From Pseudoalteromonas phenolica (lineage in GTDB: Bacteria > Pseudomonadota > Gammaproteobacteria > Enterobacterales > Alteromonadaceae): 64,000 nt of DNA. The notes below the pieces were generated by a model. That model ran no database searches. It was not told where the DNA came from and saw only the letters and a list, made by a program, of their open reading frames with translations. Shown in pieces: positions 1 through 8,279 of this stretch; position 1 is the first letter of the stretch; each line of letters starts with the position of its first letter. The stretch spans positions 62,001 through 126,000 of the forward strand of contig NZ_PNEC01000003.1 in the NCBI RefSeq assembly GCF_005886345.1, read 5' to 3'. Made by a program: the position numbers and the translations under genes.

Positions 1-1224
1 GGAGAGCCTGAAGGCATGGCCGCATATTATGATTTATTGCTAGAGCATGCATTTGCAAACTATCGAGACCTTTTAGAGCAAGTCACTTTATCACCTATTA
101 TGGGTGTGTACTTAAGCCATTTAGGCAATGAAAAAGCCGACGTTGAGCGAAATATCAGACCAGATGAGAATTACGCCCGAGAAGTCATGCAATTATTCAC
201 GATTGGCTTAAATGAGTTAAATCTAAATGGTACGAATAAGCTGGACGAAAATGACGAAGTGATCGCTACATATGGCCAGCAAGAAATAGAGGGCTTTGCT
301 CGTGTATTTACAGGCTGGACGTTTGCATATAGTGCAAGATGGAATAGACCAAGTAGAAATTATACTTTACCTATGCATGCGTTTGATGATTATCACTCTT
401 CGGCTGAAAAAGTTTTACTTAATGGTGAAGTCATTCCTGAAAATACCAATGCAGAACAAAGTTTAGCTATTGCATTGGATAACTTATTTAATCATGACAA
501 TGTGGCACCATTTATTTCAAAGCAATTGATTCAAAGATTAATCACTTCAAATCCAAGTCCTGGTTATGTTGAGCGGGTTGCAGCAGTATTTAATGACAAT
601 GGTGATGGGATCAGAGGCGATTTAGCTGCCACAGTAAAAGCAATTTATCTAGATAATGAAGCTAGAGGTTTAGAAACGCCACTTGCACACTTTGGGAAAA
701 TTAAAGAACCATTGTTGAAAACTGTACAGTTTTGGCGAGTGTATAATACTAAGTCACTGACAAACAGGTATTTCACATGGAACTTACCAACGACTTACGG
801 GCAAGGACCATTACAGTCTCCATCGGTTTTTAATTTTTTCAGACCCGACTTTCAGCCAGGAGAGCTAGTTGATACTGAATTGTTGGCACCAGAATTACAA
901 ATAGCGAATGATGCTGCATTAATAGGTATTGTGAACACACATTATGCAGATTTAGTTTGGCGCGTTGCAGAAAGACATGATGAGTTAAATGAAAATAGTC
1001 TTTATCTCTATATGCAAGACGATCATGAATTGATAAATATGAATGGTTTAAGTGCAGTATTAGACAAATACGATATCTTATTTTTTGCTGGCAACATGTC
1101 TGAAGAAATGCGCCAAGCACTTATTGATATGGACGAATTTTTTGCCACAAGAGACAGTTACCAACGTATTTCAAATCTTGTCTATTTAATTTCAATTTCA
1201 CCAGAATTTACTTTACAGCAATAG
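1..1224 (+). CDS. DUF1800 family protein, 5' end outside the window
   Basis: The reading frame is open from base 1, and the first ATG at 16 lies inside the conserved body, so the true start is upstream of the window. The visible 400 or so residues have the DUF1800 pattern: an NYAREVMQLFTIGL segment, then EGFARVFTGWTF, and near the C-terminus a SPSVFNFFRPDF segment. Full-length members are usually about 450-600 residues, so perhaps a quarter is missing. The next gene, nine bases downstream, encodes a DUF1501 protein. These two families commonly occur side by side and are exported. Their biochemical role is not settled, and I do not assign one. Confidence 0.88.
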   Translation, partial: GEPEGMAAYYDLLLEHAFANYRDLLEQVTLSPIMGVYLSHLGNEKADVERNIRPDENYAREVMQLFTIGLNELNLNGTNKLDENDEVIATYGQQEIEGFARVFTGWTFAYSARWNRPSRNYTLPMHAFDDYHSSAEKVLLNGEVIPENTNAEQSLAIALDNLFNHDNVAPFISKQLIQRLITSNPSPGYVERVAAVFNDNGDGIRGDLAATVKAIYLDNEARGLETPLAHFGKIKEPLLKTVQFWRVYNTKSLTNRYFTWNLPTTYGQGPLQSPSVFNFFRPDFQPGELVDTELLAPELQIANDAALIGIVNTHYADLVWRVAERHDELNENSLYLYMQDDHELINMNGLSAVLDKYDILFFAGNMSEEMRQALIDMDEFFATRDSYQRISNLVYLISISPEFTLQQ

Positions 1225-1233
1225 GAGCGAGTC

Positions 1234-2568
1234 ATGAATAGAAGAAAATTTTTATCTTATTGCTTAAAAGGTGGCGTCTCAATGGCCGCATTGACTCAAT
1301 TACAATTACAAGCTTTTCAAGGTTCTTTGTCGTATGAGTTTGATGATCATAAAGCATTGGTCTGTGTATTTTTATATGGCGGTAATGATTCTCTGAATAT
1401 GTTGGTTCCCATTGAAGGTGAAGCACGAGCCTTGTATGAAGCTAGCCGACAGAATCTGGCTGTTTCAAACCCACTTTCACTATCTCCAATCACAGCTATT
1501 GATGGCGGCGTAGGTCTTCACCCCTCAATGAGTGCCATTCAACCTGTTTTTGAATCTCAAAATCTAGCTTTTATTTCTGGTGTAGGTAGTTTAGTAGTAC
1601 CTACAAGTAAAGCTGATTATGATAATGAAGCTGTGCCACTACCCAAGCATTTATTTTCACATAATGACCAGCAAGCTACTTGGATGCATGGCAGAGAGAA
1701 GATCTCTTTAAACAGTGGGTGGGGTGCCAGATTACTTGAAAGAATTGAACAAGGGGGAGCATTTGTGAATAATATCTCGCTAGCTGGTACAAACCCTTGG
1801 CAAACGAGTGCAAATTTAACTCCATTTTCTCTTCACCAAAGTGGTGTGAGTCGGATTAATCCAATCAATGGCACCTCAAACCGAGCAACTCATGTGCGTG
1901 ATATTATGACCAGAGTACTATCACAATCCACTCACCCATTGGCGAGTACTTATGGCACCAAGGTACAAAGCGCTATAACTAATACTGAAGCAATGAATTC
2001 AGCAATAGAATCAAGTATTGACTTAAGTAGCTATTTTTCAGATAGCAGTTTATCGCAGCAACTCCATACCGTGGCTAAGTCTATTTCGGTTAGACAAACC
2101 CTTAATGCCAAAAGGCAAATATACTTTGTGAGTATGGGAGGGTTTGATACACATGATAATCAATTAACGACGCACCCCGCATTACTTGGTGCTTTGTCTC
2201 AATCTCTAGCTGAATTTAATACTGCCATGTCTGCAATTGAGGCAAGTAATGATGTGACATTATTCACCATGAGCGATTTTGGTCGCACGCTTACTTCTAA
2301 CGGAGATGGTACAGATCATGGTTGGGCTGGTAATCAAATTGTCATGGGCGGCGCCGTGAATGGCGGAGAAATTTATGGCTCGTTGATGACACAACACCTG
2401 GATGGACCAAATGACACGCGAGGCGGTCGATTAATCCCACAAGTAGCAAATGAACAATACTTTTCGTCCATGGCGCAGTGGTTTGGTTTAGCAAATAGCG
2501 AATTAGTTGATCTTTTTCCAAACTTAACGAACTTTGATACCCATTCTTTATCTTTTATGAATATCTAG
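1234..2568 (+). CDS. DUF1501 family exported protein
   Basis: This 444-residue protein begins MNRRKFL followed by a hydrophobic stretch, a plausible twin-arginine export signal. The body has DUF1501 hallmarks: LVCVFLYGGNDSLNML near the N-terminus, a YFVSMGGFDTHDNQ segment, and TMSDFGRTLTSNGDGTDHGW in the C-terminal half. The fold is related to the sulfatase/alkaline phosphatase group. GAGCG precedes the ATG. It lies nine bases after the DUF1800 gene and is almost certainly co-transcribed with it. Substrate and reaction are unknown. The export signal and pairing suggest a periplasmic or surface job. Confidence 0.9.
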   Translation: MNRRKFLSYCLKGGVSMAALTQLQLQAFQGSLSYEFDDHKALVCVFLYGGNDSLNMLVPIEGEARALYEASRQNLAVSNPLSLSPITAIDGGVGLHPSMSAIQPVFESQNLAFISGVGSLVVPTSKADYDNEAVPLPKHLFSHNDQQATWMHGREKISLNSGWGARLLERIEQGGAFVNNISLAGTNPWQTSANLTPFSLHQSGVSRINPINGTSNRATHVRDIMTRVLSQSTHPLASTYGTKVQSAITNTEAMNSAIESSIDLSSYFSDSSLSQQLHTVAKSISVRQTLNAKRQIYFVSMGGFDTHDNQLTTHPALLGALSQSLAEFNTAMSAIEASNDVTLFTMSDFGRTLTSNGDGTDHGWAGNQIVMGGAVNGGEIYGSLMTQHLDGPNDTRGGRLIPQVANEQYFSSMAQWFGLANSELVDLFPNLTNFDTHSLSFMNI

Positions 2569-2588
2569 TTTCTAAAAACCCAAAAGGA

Positions 2589-2602
2589 TATTGTATACAA
2601 TA
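2589..2602. promoter_or_regulatory. Palindromic operator-like site, core ATTGTATACAAT
   Basis: TATTGTATACAATA is a perfect 14-base palindrome 48 bases upstream of the M24 peptidase ATG. The same core recurs at 15217-15232 before the large TonB receptor. I saw it nowhere else in intergenic DNA here. The TTGT/ACAA half-sites are of the general type bound by FCD-class GntR regulators. That assignment is inference, and no GntR gene is present in the window. Confidence 0.6.
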
Positions 2603-2650
2603 ATGGTTTGAGTTATTTTATGCCTATGATTTGGTCATGAAATAACTGCA

Positions 2651-3730
2651 ATGCTAACTAGATATATTCAGCGTCAGCAACACTTGCTTGATATTTTACA
2701 AGAGCAAGATATTGAAAATTTGTTGGTTTTTAATTACGAAAATATTCTTTATTTAACGGGCTATAGTGGTAATGCAGCCTACTTAATTGTTTCTTCGAAA
2801 GGTTTTTGGCTCATAACGGATTATAGATATTTTGAAAGAGCCAAGACTGAAAGTTTTGGTTGTGAATTGATTTGCAGGGATAGAGATACTGAGTCTTTAG
2901 GGGCATGCATCAAACGCCTTCTACCAAAAGGTAAAACGGCTTTTGAAAGTATTTCTATTAACGTCGCGCTTTGGTCATCCATAGAGAAACATCTAAACTT
3001 AGATAGTATTTCTCCATTAGATGGTAGTGTTGAAAAATTAAGAATGGTGAAAGATGAATACGAAATTGCCTCGATAAAAAAAGCGGCAGCTATCGCGGAT
3101 CTTGCTTTAAGCGATTTACTTACCCAGATCTCAGTTGGCGTCACAGAATTGGATTTAGCGACTGAGCTAGATTATAAAATGAAGAAGTTAGGCTCAGATG
3201 GTGTTAGCTTCGATACGATATTATTATTTGCACAACGCAGTGCACTTCCACATGGAAAGCCGGGTGAAACCCAACTTAAATATGGTGATCTGCTACTAGT
3301 TGATTTTGGTGCAGTCATTAATGGCTATCGTTCTGATATGACTCGAACATATGTTTTTGGTGAAGCGAACTCTCGCCAACAAGATATGTATGATGCAGTG
3401 TTATCATGTCAAATTACATCTCTTAATAGTTTAAAAGCGGGCTTAGATTGCCAAGCATTAAACAATATATCCACTAAGATACTGACCGAAGCCGGGTATG
3501 GAGATTATGCGGGTAAAGGGTTAGGGCACGGGGTCGGTTTAGCCTTACATGAAGTCCCTTTTATAAATCCGAACACAAACTACAAATTAGAAGCTGGCAA
3601 CATTATCACCATTGAGCCAGGCGTATATATTCCTCAAGTAGGTGGAGTACGAATAGAAGACGATGTACTTATAACTGAATCGGGCTTTGAATTTTTAACA
3701 CATGCATCTAAATCGTTTGTAATCAATTAA
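2651..3730 (+). CDS. M24 family metallopeptidase (X-Pro aminopeptidase/dipeptidase type)
   Basis: The 359-residue protein has a creatinase/prolidase N-terminal domain (about 1-125) and a pita-bread catalytic domain (about 135-359). The five metal ligands of the family are visible: D218 in VDFGA, D229 in SDMTRT, H293 in GHGVG, E322 in IEPGVY and E336 in RIEDD. H201 in LPHG fits the conserved active-site histidine. There is no signal peptide, so it should act in the cytoplasm, cleaving peptide bonds next to proline. Nine bases separate it from the cyclodeaminase-family gene, suggesting an operon. The palindrome at 2589-2602 probably controls it. Whether it is an aminopeptidase or a dipeptidase cannot be told from sequence. 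Confidence 0.9.
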   Translation: MLTRYIQRQQHLLDILQEQDIENLLVFNYENILYLTGYSGNAAYLIVSSKGFWLITDYRYFERAKTESFGCELICRDRDTESLGACIKRLLPKGKTAFESISINVALWSSIEKHLNLDSISPLDGSVEKLRMVKDEYEIASIKKAAAIADLALSDLLTQISVGVTELDLATELDYKMKKLGSDGVSFDTILLFAQRSALPHGKPGETQLKYGDLLLVDFGAVINGYRSDMTRTYVFGEANSRQQDMYDAVLSCQITSLNSLKAGLDCQALNNISTKILTEAGYGDYAGKGLGHGVGLALHEVPFINPNTNYKLEAGNIITIEPGVYIPQVGGVRIEDDVLITESGFEFLTHASKSFVIN

Positions 3731-3739
3731 GGTTAATTA

Positions 3740-4671
3740 ATGAAAATCATATCAGAACAACAAGTACACCAATGCCTTAACTTTGATAAAGTGATTAACG
3801 CATTAAAAAAGGATTTGCAAAACCTGCTGGCACACCTACTAGGCAGGTCTTTGAATTATCTGAAAATGAAAGCAATCACGACGCCTTTGCAGTGCTTCCT
3901 GCATGGAATGACGAAGTGATAGGTGTAAAATCTTTTACTTATTTTCCATCTAATTCAGATCATGGCTATAAAAGCTTATATTCTAAAATCATGTTGTTTA
4001 ATAGGTCGCATGGAGAACCTTTAGCATTAGTTGATGGTACGAGTGTCACCTTGTGGCGAACTGCTGCAGTTTCTGCATTGGCTAGTCAATATTTATCCAG
4101 GGTAAATAGTAAACACCTTATATTTTTTGGTACAGGTAATTTATCTACTTATATGATCGGTGCACATATCAGCGTGCGAAATATTGAAAAAGTAACGATC
4201 ATTGCTCGTAATCATGATAAAGCTCAAAGCTTACAATCGAGCATGAAATCTAAATATCCAAATATTGAATTTTTAGTAGGTAAATCGGATGAAGCTACGA
4301 TTCGTTCTGCAGACATTATAAGTTGCGGCACAGGTTCACATATCCCTCTATTTGATGGTAATTGGCTAAGTGAAGGAACTCACATTGATCTAATAGGCAA
4401 TCATCATAAAAAATTCAGAGAATGTGATACCAAGAGCGTGATCCGTTCAAAAGTATTTGTTGATAGTAAAAAGAATGTATTGAACGAGGCAGGAGAGTTA
4501 CTAATCCCCATCGCTGAGGGTGTGTTTTCTGAGCAAAAAGTAGTTGCTGAGTTAAGCCAATTTCATGAATTAGAAATGCGTCGTTCTGATGACATTACAT
4601 TGTTTAAATCTGTTGGGACTGCATTAAGTGATTTACTGACAGCAAATCTAGTGTTTAAGTCACAATTATGA
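3740..4671 (+). pseudogene. Ornithine cyclodeaminase family gene with a -1 frame break (possible pyrroline-2-carboxylate reductase)
   Basis: The ATG at 3740 opens a frame (MKIISEQQVHQCLNFDKV...) that stops at 3917-3919 after 59 codons. The family sequence continues in the -1 frame from about 3811 (GFAKPAGTPTRQVFEL) to 4671. Joined, the product is about 310 residues, a normal family length. It shows WRTAAVSALAS, the Rossmann segment GTGNLSTYMIG, and DLIGNHHKKF. Members include ornithine cyclodeaminase, alanine dehydrogenase and the pyrroline-2-carboxylate reductase that finishes trans-3-hydroxyproline breakdown. The last is attractive because a likely trans-3-hydroxyproline dehydratase lies at 18380. 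The break sits on A AAA AAG (3805-3811), so it may be recoding, a one-base loss from seven A, or a sequencing error. An ATG at 3892 could start only a truncated domain. Confidence 0.75.
3805..3848 (+). other. dnaX-like slippery heptamer with downstream stem
   Basis: In the zero frame the codons are TTA AAA AAG, so 3805-3811 reads A AAA AAG in the exact phase used for -1 frameshifting in dnaX. Slipping back one base joins the 5' frame to the conserved downstream frame. A perfect 6-bp stem, ACCTGC (3822-3827) with GCAGGT (3843-3848), lies ten bases downstream across a 15-base loop. No strong upstream Shine-Dalgarno stimulator is visible. The stem is short, so function is unproven. Confidence 0.45.
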
Positions 4672-5087
4672 TTTGGTTAAGTATATTGGCTGCTTTATTA
4701 TTCTTCTTAGCTATTTATGTGATGTGGCAAAGTAAGAAAAAGCAGCTAAAAAAACGAGTATGGCGGCAAGTACAAGTAGACAACCTTGTTAAAGTAAAAC
4801 AACATAAAGCGGGACCACTTGAAATGTTAAGTGAGTCTAGTTTGCTGGTGGAGTTTACGTTCAATGATGAAAGCTTTTGTTGTCAAACCTCATTCAGAAC
4901 CGATATATATAATTCTTTTAAAGCTGAAGAAGCGACTTTTATATTGATAGATCCTGATAATCCAAAGCAGTGTTACCATAATGTTTGTCAACAAACAAAG
5001 TTTGCAAAGTTATGGGTTACGTTATCTCTAATGCTTCTGATTTGCTTGATTATGATTGCAATCACGCCAAAAGGATTGGTTAATTAA
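4668..5087 (+). CDS. Small two-TM membrane protein of unknown function
   Basis: The start overlaps the stop of the cyclodeaminase-family gene (ATGA), so translation is probably coupled. The 139-residue product has an N-terminal membrane helix (about 2-18), a basic segment (SKKKQLKKR), a soluble central domain of about 80 residues, and a second membrane helix (about 114-134). This layout recalls DUF3592-type proteins, but I cannot name a family with confidence. The overlap implies that the upstream gene is still translated or was until recently. No function is assigned. Confidence 0.8.
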   Translation: MIWLSILAALLFFLAIYVMWQSKKKQLKKRVWRQVQVDNLVKVKQHKAGPLEMLSESSLLVEFTFNDESFCCQTSFRTDIYNSFKAEEATFILIDPDNPKQCYHNVCQQTKFAKLWVTLSLMLLICLIMIAITPKGLVN

Positions 5088-5120
5088 CTTAAAGTTTTAT
5101 TTTGACTTATTATAAATATA

Positions 5121-5147
5121 AAAAAACCGACTGAAGTCGGTTTTTTT
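5121..5147. terminator. Bidirectional terminator between the 4668 gene and fur
   Basis: CCGAC (5127-5131) and GTCGG (5136-5140) form a hairpin flanked by a run of A on the left and a run of T on the right. It can end the rightward operon and the leftward fur transcript. Confidence 0.9.
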
Positions 5148-5167
5148 ATATTTGGTAAACAGCGTAA

Positions 5168-5611
5168 TTAGCTATTTTCATCCGCGTATTTTTTACATGC
5201 GTCTGTATCAACACACTCACCATAAAGGTATAGAGAGTGGTTAGTAAGCTTAATGCCATTTTGCGTAGCAATCTCAACCTGGCGAGTTTCAATAACGTCA
5301 TCTTCAAACTCGATTACACGACCGCATTTTAAGCAAACTAAATGATCGTGATGAGTACTGCCAGCTAATTCAAAAACAGATTTACCACCCTCAAAGTGAT
5401 GGCGGGTGACAATGCCTGCATCATCAAACTGGTTTAAAACTCGGTATACAGTCGCAAGACCAATTTCTTCACCTTTGTCTAATAAAATTTTGTACACATC
5501 TTCAGCACTGATATGTTGATTGTCAGGTGACTGTAAGATTTCTAAAATTTTAATACGTGGCAAAGTAACTTTTAACCCTGCTTTCTTTAACTCTAAGTTA
5601 TGATCAGTCAT
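5168..5611 (-). CDS. fur: Ferric uptake regulator Fur
   Basis: This 147-residue protein matches Fur throughout: N-terminal KKAGLKVTLPRIKIL, the recognition region LATVYRVLNQFDDAGIV, the metal-site segment HHFEGGKSVFEL with THHDHLVCLKCG, and a C-terminal CVDTDAC pair. Both CxxC-type zinc sites seen in gammaproteobacterial Fur appear intact. It represses iron uptake genes when loaded with iron. It lies 100 bases after fldA, as in enterobacteria, and could be read from that operon as well as its own promoter. I did not find a convincing Fur box in the 5612-5711 gap. Confidence 0.98.
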   Translation of the reverse strand: MTDHNLELKKAGLKVTLPRIKILEILQSPDNQHISAEDVYKILLDKGEEIGLATVYRVLNQFDDAGIVTRHHFEGGKSVFELAGSTHHDHLVCLKCGRVIEFEDDVIETRQVEIATQNGIKLTNHSLYLYGECVDTDACKKYADENS

Positions 5612-5711
5612 ATCTGTCTCAGTAAATTATTTATTTTATTTTTCTCTAGTATTGAGCACGACATTCAGTACTAAAGGTAACGCGCATTTTGACTTAGTGC
5701 AAAATTTATTA

Positions 5712-6239
5712 CTAGTCTACTAGTTCACTTAAACACATTTCATCAAATACTTGTGCACACCAAGCTTTCACACGTTGTTCTGTTAGCTCTGGTTGACGGT
5801 CTTCGTCGATACCTAAGCCGACGAAGTGATTGTCATCAGCCATCGCTTTAGATGCTTCAAAATCATAGCCTTCAGTTGACCAGTGACCTACTACAATCGC
5901 ACCACGCTCAGTAACGATGTCATTGATCATGCCCATCGCGTCTAAGAAATACTCAGCGTAATCTTCTTGGTCACCACAGCCAAAGATTGCAACAAGTTTA
6001 CCTTCGAAATCGACTTCTTCTAGTTCAGGGAAAAAATCATCCCAATCGCATTGGGCTTCACCATAGTACCAAGTTGGAATACCGAACAAGATTAAATCAA
6101 ACTCAGCAATTTCTTCTTTACTACTTTTAGCGATGTCTTTTACATCAACAAGCTTTTTACCAAGCTCTTTTTGAATCATCTTAGCAACGTGCTCAGTGTT
6201 ACCAGTATCGCTACCGAAAAAAATACCTACGCTTGCCAT
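5712..6239 (-). CDS. fldA: Flavodoxin FldA
   Basis: This 175-residue long-chain flavodoxin carries the FMN phosphate loop GSDTGNTEHVA near the N-terminus, the isoalloxazine-flanking segment PTWYYGEAQCDWDDF, and GCGDQEDYAEYF. It is a cytoplasmic one-electron carrier that replaces ferredoxin under iron limitation and serves enzymes such as IspG/IspH and BioB. It is 14 bases downstream of ybfE and upstream of fur, the standard gammaproteobacterial order. Confidence 0.98.
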   Translation of the reverse strand: MASVGIFFGSDTGNTEHVAKMIQKELGKKLVDVKDIAKSSKEEIAEFDLILFGIPTWYYGEAQCDWDDFFPELEEVDFEGKLVAIFGCGDQEDYAEYFLDAMGMINDIVTERGAIVVGHWSTEGYDFEASKAMADDNHFVGLGIDEDRQPELTEQRVKAWCAQVFDEMCLSELVD

Positions 6240-6253
6240 GTAATACTTACCTT

Positions 6254-6532
6254 CTATCTATTATTCGCTAATTTCTCTTGCAAGATGGTTTCTATCAGTG
6301 CACTTCGACTGATATTTTGCGCTTGAGCCATATCACTTAAAGCATCGTAAAGCTCTGATGATACTTTAAACTCAACACGTTTTAACCCTCTCGCTCTATC
6401 ACGTTTGATCTGGTTTCTTTTATTAACCTTTAACTGCACTTCACGTGGCAGTGGGTTGGTTTTAGGTCGACCAGGACGTTTTTCATTTTCAAAAAGATCG
6501 ATCGTTGTACGATCGGTTTCAGACTTGGCCAT
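6254..6532 (-). CDS. ybfE: YbfE-like ribbon-helix-helix protein
   Basis: I place the start at 6532 (MAKSETDRTT) because AGGAT sits just upstream. An in-frame extension to 6559 would overlap the preceding gene. The 92-residue product has a basic, proline-rich N-terminal half (RPGRPKTNPL, KVNKRNQIKRDRARGLKR) and a C-terminal ribbon-helix-helix-like domain (VEFKVSSELYDALSDMAQ...SRSALIETIL). In E. coli the homologue is annotated as LexA-regulated. I saw no clear LexA box here. It is probably a small DNA-binding protein, and its targets are unknown. Confidence 0.9.
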   Translation of the reverse strand: MAKSETDRTTIDLFENEKRPGRPKTNPLPREVQLKVNKRNQIKRDRARGLKRVEFKVSSELYDALSDMAQAQNISRSALIETILQEKLANNR

Positions 6533-6534
6533 GT

Positions 6535-6756
6535 TTATCCTACGCCAGCGCCTTGCCAAAAAGCTTGAATTAGCCCTTTAGCGATAAAACCAGAGCAACC
6601 TAAAAATAATACGAGCCAAACAATATATCGACCAAATTTTGGCACATCACCTTTTTTAAGAACGTCATTTATTGCCATTCCAATAAAGAAGAAAATGCCA
6701 GCTAAACCGAAATACAGTCCCATGGTTTCAAACTGTTGAATATACTGATTGGCCAT
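6535..6756 (-). CDS. DUF2788 small membrane protein
   Basis: The 73-residue protein contains two hydrophobic helices (about 12-29 and 42-63) separated by DVLKKGDVPKFGR. This matches the short DUF2788 proteins found at this locus in marine gammaproteobacteria. It ends two bases before the ybfE start, so the two are co-transcribed. The function is unknown, and the inner membrane is the expected site. Confidence 0.85.
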   Translation of the reverse strand: MANQYIQQFETMGLYFGLAGIFFFIGMAINDVLKKGDVPKFGRYIVWLVLFLGCSGFIAKGLIQAFWQGAGVG

Positions 6757-6842
6757 ACTTGCTCTAACTAATATTTAAACGGCAGGTACTATACCATAAC
6801 CGAGTATCATAATTTAATAGTGCTTTTTTAAAAACTCGTGAA

Positions 6843-7601
6843 TTATTGAAGAAAATCAATAATTGAACGATTGACTGCAGCTGGTTTTTCAGCGTGTAAC
6901 CAATGACCAGCACCATGAATGACTTTAGCCTTTGAATTTGGAAACAAAGACACGATCGCTTCACGATGTTCTGCTAATATATAATCAGAGTCATTACCCT
7001 TAATAAATAAGGTAGCACATGAGCAAGAATGAGTCTCATTAATATTTGAAATGATTTTTGAATAGTTATCAACAATCGTGTCTAGGTTAAACTTCCACTG
7101 ATAGCCTGTTTCAACTTTAGTGAGACTTTTTAAAAGAAACTGTCTAACCCCCATTTCTTCGATATAATTTTTCATTAAAGTGTCAGCTTCAGCTCTAGAT
7201 TTTACAGATGCATTATCAATAGTCTGCAGAGCTTGTATTATTTTATCATGACGAGGGTGATAATTTACTGGAGCAATGTCTAACACAACGAGCTTATCAA
7301 CAATGTCGTTATTTAGCATTGCCAATTGCATGGCGACTTTACCGCCCATAGAATGACCAATGATATGCGCTTTCTCTATGTTTAAATCACTTAATAATGA
7401 CAACACATCATTTGCCATTGCTGGATATGACATTTCAACGTCATGAAATGATGAGCCGTGATTTCTTAAGTCTACGTTTATAACAGTAAAAGACTCCGAT
7501 AGCGCTTTTGCTATGATATTCAAATTTTCTAATGATCCAAACAGACCATGCATAATGACGACTACTGGTCCTTGACCTGTTTGTTTATAATTTAATTGCA
7601 T
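6843..7601 (-). CDS. ybfF: YbfF-type alpha/beta hydrolase (esterase)
   Basis: The start at 7601 (MQLNYKQTGQG) is preceded by GGAG at good spacing. The reading frame upstream to 7661 lacks such a site. The 252-residue product is a compact alpha/beta hydrolase: oxyanion segment HGLFGSLENL, nucleophile elbow GHSMGGKVAMQ and C-terminal catalytic histidine GAGHWLHAEKP. YbfF-type enzymes hydrolyse short-chain acyl esters, including acyl-CoA-like substrates, in the cytoplasm. Position divergent from seqA and upstream of ybfE-fldA-fur matches E. coli. Confidence 0.93.
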   Translation of the reverse strand: MQLNYKQTGQGPVVVIMHGLFGSLENLNIIAKALSESFTVINVDLRNHGSSFHDVEMSYPAMANDVLSLLSDLNIEKAHIIGHSMGGKVAMQLAMLNNDIVDKLVVLDIAPVNYHPRHDKIIQALQTIDNASVKSRAEADTLMKNYIEEMGVRQFLLKSLTKVETGYQWKFNLDTIVDNYSKIISNINETHSCSCATLFIKGNDSDYILAEHREAIVSLFPNSKAKVIHGAGHWLHAEKPAAVNRSIIDFLQ

Positions 7602-7727
7602 TTTGCACTCCAAGACATTATGCGGTAATTTTGCCAGTGTAATCACGAATTGCAAAGGCATAGTCTATTGAAGCATTTCATTATATAATCCTCGTGATGC
7701 ACCAAAATCAGTAATGACAGGAAAAGC

Positions 7728-8270
7728 ATGAAAAAAATAGAAATAGATGACGAGCTTTATCAATATATTGCCAGTAATACGCAAAGCATTGGTGAAAGTG
7801 CCTCAGACATACTCCGTCGTTTATTAAAACTCTCTCCTAGTGAATCAGCTCAAAATAATGGCGTTGTTGAAGAAAAACAAGAACAGTCAGAGCAAGTTGT
7901 AGAGCAGAGCGTCACAAAACTGACCTCTAGAACTGCTAACGTATTTAATATTCTTAATAAAGAAGAGCTCGCTATGCAAAAAGGTGTAGTCGGCCGCTTC
8001 TTGTTTATTTTAAGTGCATTACATCGCACGCATAAAGAAAGCTTTGACTCAGTACTTGAGATCAAAGGTAGAGATAGAATTTATTTTGCTAAAAGCAAAG
8101 AAGCCTTATTAGAAAGTGGCAGCAGTATGAACCCGAAGAATATTGCAGAAAGTGAATATTGGGTCATGACCAACTCTAATACTACGCGTAAGAAAATGAT
8201 GTTACACGAGGTTGCTCTGGGTTTAGGGTATAAAGAATCTGAAGCTGAAACCATTCGCGATTACCTATAA
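7728..8270 (+). CDS. seqA: Replication initiation negative regulator SeqA
   Basis: The 180-residue protein begins MKKIEIDDELYQYIASNTQSIGESASDILRR in short pieces typical of SeqA, its oligomerisation domain. A variable Gln/Glu-rich linker (about 45-65) leads to the DNA-binding domain with GVVGRFLFILSALHRTH and GRDRIYFAKSKEALLESGSSMNPKNI. It binds hemimethylated GATC pairs, sequesters the origin and restrains re-initiation. Its presence implies Dam methylation. AGGA precedes the ATG, and pgm follows nine bases later, the classic seqA-pgm operon. Confidence 0.97.
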   Translation: MKKIEIDDELYQYIASNTQSIGESASDILRRLLKLSPSESAQNNGVVEEKQEQSEQVVEQSVTKLTSRTANVFNILNKEELAMQKGVVGRFLFILSALHRTHKESFDSVLEIKGRDRIYFAKSKEALLESGSSMNPKNIAESEYWVMTNSNTTRKKMMLHEVALGLGYKESEAETIRDYL

Positions 8271-8279
8271 GGACGTACT

